Shown: positions 59,437-64,000 of the stretch, piece after piece
Layout of the letters: each line of letters begins with the position of its first letter
Position numbering within the stretch: the stretch's first letter is position 1
Origin: Nilaparvata lugens
Taxonomy: Eukaryota; Arthropoda; Insecta; Hemiptera; Delphacidae
Length of the DNA: 64,000 nucleotides
NCBI RefSeq assembly: GCF_014356525.2
Contig: NC_052507.1
Coordinates: 51,669,963-51,733,962, forward strand
Direction of reading: 5' to 3'
The notes under the pieces: generated by a model
What the model saw: the letters and a program-made list of their open reading frames with translations, nothing else
The model's database searches: none
Told to the model about the DNA's origin: nothing
Program-made: the position numbers and the translations under genes

Positions 59437-59589
59437 TCAGTTTCATCGGTTCTGGCAGGAAATTTATTGTGTGACTTACAGCAAGTTGAGACGAGCGCGG
59501 ATCAAAACTTATTCTCCGGGCTAATTCCGACGAATTTTACGACAGACTTCACACACACACAGTTCGGTTCGCGAAATTCCTAAAGATTT

Positions 59590-60370
59590 TCTTGCGAAGT
59601 TCAACGTTAGACGTGGAGAGGGATGATATTTGATATGTTGTGGTAAGATGAGGAAGAAATTGAGGGTTGAGATGGAGAAGGGAAGGATAATACAGAAGAA
59701 AAGGGAAAGAGATTCAAACTTTGAATTTCAAAGGGAGGAGGAGAAAGATAAATAAAAAGAAAAAGCAGAAATAGAAATAGGACGAGGAAGAAATCAATTA
59801 CCAGAAGAAAAAAGAAGAAGAATGAGTGGGAAAATGGGAAAAAGGAATGAAAGATAAAGAAAATAGAAGATAAAAGATGAAGATAATCAGTGGGCAGATG
59901 ATAATTATAGGATGCGAAAATAGAATTTAGGAATTAGTATGAGAAATGAATAGGAATTGAATTGAATAGTTGCCTTCATCAAGGGTGGAATTAGTACTCT
60001 AGGTCCTTTCTGTCACATAACTCTGAAGAAGAGGGAGGAGAAGAGGAAGGCGAAGAAGACGAAAAAATAACAAGATGGTGGAAAGAGAAGAGGAGGATCA
60101 AAGGAGGAAGTTAAATTAGATGGGAAAATATAGAAAAAACATGAAAGGTTTGAAGAAGAAAGGGCACAAGAGGAGACGAAGAAATTAGAATGGTGAAGTA
60201 GAAAAAGGTAGATAACTTGAGAATAAAGATGGAAAAGGATTGCGAGAAAATTAGCAGAAGCAGGATGAGAAAGAGAATAATGGACATGAGAAGGGGTGAG
60301 AGAAGAAGGAGAGTTGGAGAAAGAGGTTAAGGAAAAGAAAGAGGAAATGGTAAAGAAGATAGGGAATCTT
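59590..60370. repeat. polypurine tract, ~780 bases
   Basis: Degenerate GA/AAG words on the plus strand with a less biased gap around 59940-60010. No open frame of interest. Confidence 0.75.
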
Positions 60371-61096
60371 GAAGTTCATCGAAAATAATCCGGCCTTGTT
60401 TCAGCTCGAAGACAGCAGCTATTTCCGATGCTTTGTGTCTCAATACTACGACAGTTGGAAAACTTGAACTGAAGTCGTTGCTTGCTTAGTAGACATTTGC
60501 AATTCGAATGCTATGGTGTTAGAGGCTATTTCCATGTGAAATGGCGTTACGTCACAAAGAAAGACTGCAAAGTTTAGTCTTAACTGCATTTGTGATTGCA
60601 AATAAATTACAACAATACCCAATTCAAACATACGAGTATGAGAAGACTCATTTCATATCTGTAATGTATATTGTTAATTATGAATGAATAAAGAATAAAC
60701 TGGAAAAATTATAATGAATCTAAATGAGTAAATCATCTTTTAAATTCGCATTTAGTTAATAGTAAGTTGATTGAAAGATTAGGTAAACTTGAACTTCAGC
60801 CATGTACAATTTTTAACATAATTCTCTTCTTTTAACTTGCATCAAACTTTAGTATCAGATCTCTCTTTTCTCTGCACTCCCAAATGAATGTTCCTTCCAC
60901 ATTTTATCACTCTTTCCCCCCTGTTATCTCTCTTTTTTCCATTTCCACTCTCCTATTTCTCCCATTTTCTCCTGTCTACGTCACTTTTCTGTCTTTCTCT
61001 TCTATTTTTCCAATTTCCACATTCCTATGGAGTTTTTCTGTTATTCTATGTGCATTCACTCGACGTGGCGCCATCACACCATTCTAGCGTGTTTCA
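60371..61096. other. non-coding, nothing recognised
   Basis: 60840-61030 is pyrimidine-biased. No gene. Confidence 0.4.
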
Positions 61097-61183
61097 TCCA
61101 TTGCTGATTATCAGCATTTGTTGAATGGGAAGTATTGATGCTATATATTACAAATGCTGTCAGTTTGAAGTGAATCTAACTAG
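61097..61183. mobile_element. MITE-A copy 9
   Basis: Internal TCAGCATTTGTTGAATGGGA and right end CTGTCAGTTTGAAGTGAATC followed by TAACTAG. The left end is partly eroded. It is closest to the copies at 43101 and 63841, which share TGAATG-GAAG in the centre. Confidence 0.65.
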
Positions 61184-61722
61184 AAACGCACATTGGCTGA
61201 AATAGGTGAGACAGGCATGAATTATGAATCAGGTAGGCAGTGGCAGTGGCAGACAGGAAAAGCAGTGAAAAGGGATAATGATGGCAGCGACTCTTGGTGG
61301 AGTGGATGCGGTTCTCCCTATGCTGATCGCTGAAGCAGGGTGCCTATTATACAGCTCTCAACAACAGATTATGGCCAACTTATTACAGCTGCTTTCTCCA
61401 ATTTTCTCCTTTCCACCTTTCTTTCCTCTTGTTTTCTCTGTCACACTGTCTTGTTTAATCATTCTTTCTCTGCATAATTTTCACCATACATTTTCAATTA
61501 TTCGTATTTATATTATGTTCTTCAAATCCAATACATTCATTTTTTCTAATTTAGTATATTCTTCCAATCATGACTTTATGACTCTTCCACCATTCATGAA
61601 AACATCGTTCTCTCCCCAAGAATTTCAAACCCCCAAACCCCCCTTGTGAGCACCTCTGCCCACTCGTATCACACTCAGTGTTTTCTATGTGTTTCTTAAT
61701 TTGTTTTCTATTCTTTCCTGCT
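61184..61722. other. non-coding, nothing recognised
   Basis: A 123-codon frame from 61278 begins with MMAATLGGVDAVLPMLIAEA but soon runs into low-complexity Phe/Leu/Pro sequence and matches no family I know. I do not call it a gene. Confidence 0.35.
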
Positions 61723-61730
61723 GTAAACTA

Positions 61731-61974
61731 CAAAGACCTTAGAGATGCATAGACTCACATGCAGCGCTAGTGTCGTACTTGGAATTGAAATTGGCCATTG
61801 AGGGGGCAACCTATACGATTATTACATACCAATGCCTTTGTAATCTATAACATTACAGATATATAGATATAATATCTTGTGCTAAAATACCCCAATGGCG
61901 GCCTTCAATTTAAAGTAAGAGCTATCATTGGGAAGGCATAGGCATTGTGGGTCTATATCTCTTTAAGGTCTTTG
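61731..61974. mobile_element. 244-bp hAT-type MITE with 8-bp target duplication
   Basis: Ends CAAAGACCTTAGAGATGCAT and (complement of the right end) CAAAGACCTTAAAGAGATAT. It is flanked on both sides by GTAAACTA (61723-61730 and 61975-61982), a perfect 8-bp direct repeat. Eight-base target duplications are the mark of hAT transposases. Non-coding, so non-autonomous. Confidence 0.85.
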
Positions 61975-62004
61975 GTAAACTACTATATTTCTCTAGTACA
62001 TCCT

Positions 62005-62171
62005 AAGGTGCGTACAGATATACACGCCGCGAACATGAACAATTCACTTTTAATCAGCTGACTATATCTGTATTTTTACAGAAACGGTAAGATACAGATA
62101 TAAAAAGCTTGGCATCAGCTGATTTAAAGTGAATTGCTGATGTTCGCGGCGCGTATATCTGTACGCACCTT
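62005..62171. mobile_element. 167-bp palindromic MITE
   Basis: Left AAGGTGCGTACAGATATACA, right TATATCTGTACGCACCTT. Further inward, CGCGAACATGAACAATTCAC pairs with GTGAATTGCTGATGTTCGCG, and ATCAGCTGA occurs in both arms. The whole element can fold into one hairpin. Its ends resemble those of MITE-C and of the 5795 palindrome. I recall similar sequence from planthoppers. Confidence 0.8.
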
Positions 62172-62589
62172 TACGTGTATTACAGCCTGTACCTGTATTA
62201 CAACTATTCTCTGTTGTCTGACTTATTATAAAAATATGAATTGATTCTCATTTTGTAATCAGCTGCGGACAACGTTGATTAACTCTCATTTGACAACGAT
62301 TCATCTGTTCCTACTTCCATCGGACTATTTTCGTGGGGTTGACTATTGTTAAAGAGTGAAGATATTTAAGGCTATTTGTCTCTGCTATTATTTAGGTGTG
62401 ATATGCATTGTAGTCTCTAGCCTTTGTTAGAAGCAAGCTGTACTTATAGGTTTCAGGTACTTGCAGTGTACCTCACGCCTAAGCTGTGCTATATAGCAGC
62501 AAGCACACCCTCAACAGCAGAGCTAGGCATTAATCCCTTCTCCCTCTGTTTCTCAAATACCAGCAAGGGTCAAAGTCCTTGAATGATTG
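62172..62589. other. non-coding, nothing recognised
   Basis: No gene or repeat family identified. Confidence 0.4.
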
Positions 62590-63770
62590 CGTGCCAGCAG
62601 ACAGCCACGTGCTCACGCACTTTTTCTCTCTTTCTTTCTTACAATTGTTCTCCTATATTTCATCTCTCTCTCTCTCCTCTGCAACACTTCCCACCCTTTT
62701 TGGTTAACCCTTCATTGGCAACAACTTTCATTTCACAAGCTCATGTTCATGTTCACTTTCTCTATGTTAATCCCCATCCTGTACTATCTACTTTCTCGTC
62801 TATTATTTCATTCTTTTTCGTCTTACTTTCCAATTGTAATAATGTTTTTATATTTTCACCCTTCTTCGTCTACTTTTCATATTTCAAATAATTCAACTTT
62901 TCCATCCTATTCTTATTTCTCTATCTCATTCCTAATTTACTCTTCCATTCTCAACTCTCCTTCCTCTTTTTCTTCTCTAATTCTTTCCTTTTTTCATTAT
63001 CCTTCTTCTCTCTCATTCAAATTTTGTCATCTTTCTATCGTATTCTCATTTCTTCATTATTAATCTTTCCTATCACCCTATCCATCCTTTACTCACTTCT
63101 TTCTTTGTATTCTTCTCCCTATTTTATTCATCAATTTTCCCATTCATACTCATCCATTTATTGTCCCATTCTATTTCTTCATTTCATATCCGAAACTTCC
63201 TTCCCCAATTAAGGAAATTTATGAACTTGTTTGCTCTCAACTTTTTCTTCACCTTTTTATTATTTTTCATCGTTTCATTTTTCATACCTCTTCTTCATTT
63301 TTCCCCTTTTGGTTTAACTAGGTGATGAATCTGCTTCGAAGTAACCAAACTGATATCAACAATTTTCCTCAAATACATGTCTTAGATAACTTTTCCTACA
63401 TTTCTTTTACCATTCTTTAACGCAATGCTACCTATTCTATAATTTCTCCTATTCTATAATTTCTCCTATTCCTCTTTCTTCGCTCTCATTTTCCTTCTCA
63501 TTTATTTTCTAGAACTCTTCCATCTAGTATTCTCTCTTTCTCGCCCATTCTCCTTCCTTTTACTTTTTCACTGCATAACCTGTTACTTCAAAACAACTGC
63601 TCATTCCCTTATGACTATTCGTTGCTTCTTCCACCTATATTTCTGTCCTCCATTTCCTAATTTTCAGCTCTTAATTCCCTACTTCTGCCTCATTTCTCGT
63701 TTCTACCATTTCACTTACTACCATTTCAATTCACTCTCTCACTTACCTTCTCTTTCCAACGCACACCACC
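62590..63770. repeat. 1.2-kb pyrimidine-rich domain
   Basis: The plus strand is dominated by C and T with A interspersed. Frames up to 158 codons are Ser/Phe/Leu low-complexity and have no domains. CTATTCTATAATTTCTCCTA is tandemly repeated at about 63432-63470. Confidence 0.7.
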
Positions 63771-63840
63771 CACAAAAATAATTGCGTCCAGCACGAAATC
63801 TGAATAACAAACACCTCCACCGAGTACCCACGTTGGGCAA

Positions 63841-63915
63841 TCAGCATTGGTTGAATGAGAAGCATTGGTGCTGTTAATATGGTGTGCTGACAGTTTGTAG
63901 TGAATCTCTCTATAG
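63841..63915. mobile_element. MITE-A copy 10
   Basis: TCAGCATTGGTTGAATGAGA on the left and TGCTGACAGTTTGTAGTGAA followed by TCTCTCTATAG on the right. The outer left end is missing. Confidence 0.65.
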
Positions 63916-64000
63916 AAGTTCACTGCAGAAAGCCTTCTATTACCTTTAACGCCAGCATAATACTTGCCAGTTCATTAACTCACAGCTATGCACCGTATAT

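Noticed and set aside
1..64000. CRISPR array or other prokaryotic system
   Set aside because: The regular repeats (61, 47, 28, ~150 bp) are head-to-tail without unique spacers, and the whole window is eukaryotic in character.

Overview
The window looks like gene-poor nuclear DNA of an insect. It is AT-rich, full of microsatellites and miniature inverted-repeat elements, and carries several LINE (non-LTR retrotransposon) remnants with short AATAAATAAATCAATC-type 3' tails. There is no operon structure and I found no tRNA or rRNA. The combination of LINE type, palindromic MITEs with GGTGCGTACAG-like ends and overall texture reminds me of planthoppers (Hemiptera, e.g. Nilaparvata), but that assignment is recall and should be treated as a guess. 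I could not identify a single convincing host protein-coding exon; the window is most likely a long intron or intergenic stretch.

Layout. 1-4.4 kb: AT-rich, with a G-rich island and a polypurine tract. 4.4-6 kb: small DNA elements (two copies of the commonest MITE, here called MITE-A; a 594-bp element with ~170-bp inverted ends, MITE-B; a 189-bp near-perfect palindrome). 8.6-12 kb: a LINE tail, a three-unit array of ~0.8-1.0 kb repeats containing (TG)n and (AT)n, and an RTE-like tail. 12-26 kb: mostly unannotatable, with two opposed copies of a CG-rich MITE (MITE-C), one nested inside a second MITE-B relative, two MITE-A copies, and a GC-rich block with two cAMP-response-type palindromes. 26-31.4 kb: remnants of three or four non-LTR elements. 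32-34 kb: a 1.9-kb pyrimidine-only-like strand. 34.5-36.4 kb: a (GAT)n composite tandem array, a hairpin and a 61-bp minisatellite. 37.5-40.9 kb: a recent 1.7-kb tandem duplication. 44-46.6 kb: CG-rich block, RTE-like tail, CT/GA hairpin. 47.2-54.1 kb: the main object, a minus-strand LINE with ORF1 and an endonuclease/reverse-transcriptase ORF2, bracketed by 504/505-bp nearly identical direct repeats. 54-64 kb: non-coding, purine- or pyrimidine-biased DNA with two more MITE-A copies plus a third near the end, a hAT-type MITE with a perfect 8-bp target duplication, and another palindromic MITE.

The only proteins that can be recognised belong to retrotransposons: ORF1 (coiled coil plus RNA-binding type) would coat the LINE RNA, while ORF2 would nick the target and reverse-transcribe it. 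All other elements are non-autonomous and would depend on transposases encoded elsewhere. Every break seen in the large LINE is a one-base loss that can be explained by a shortened homopolymer, so the copy may be intact in the real genome and broken only in the assembly.
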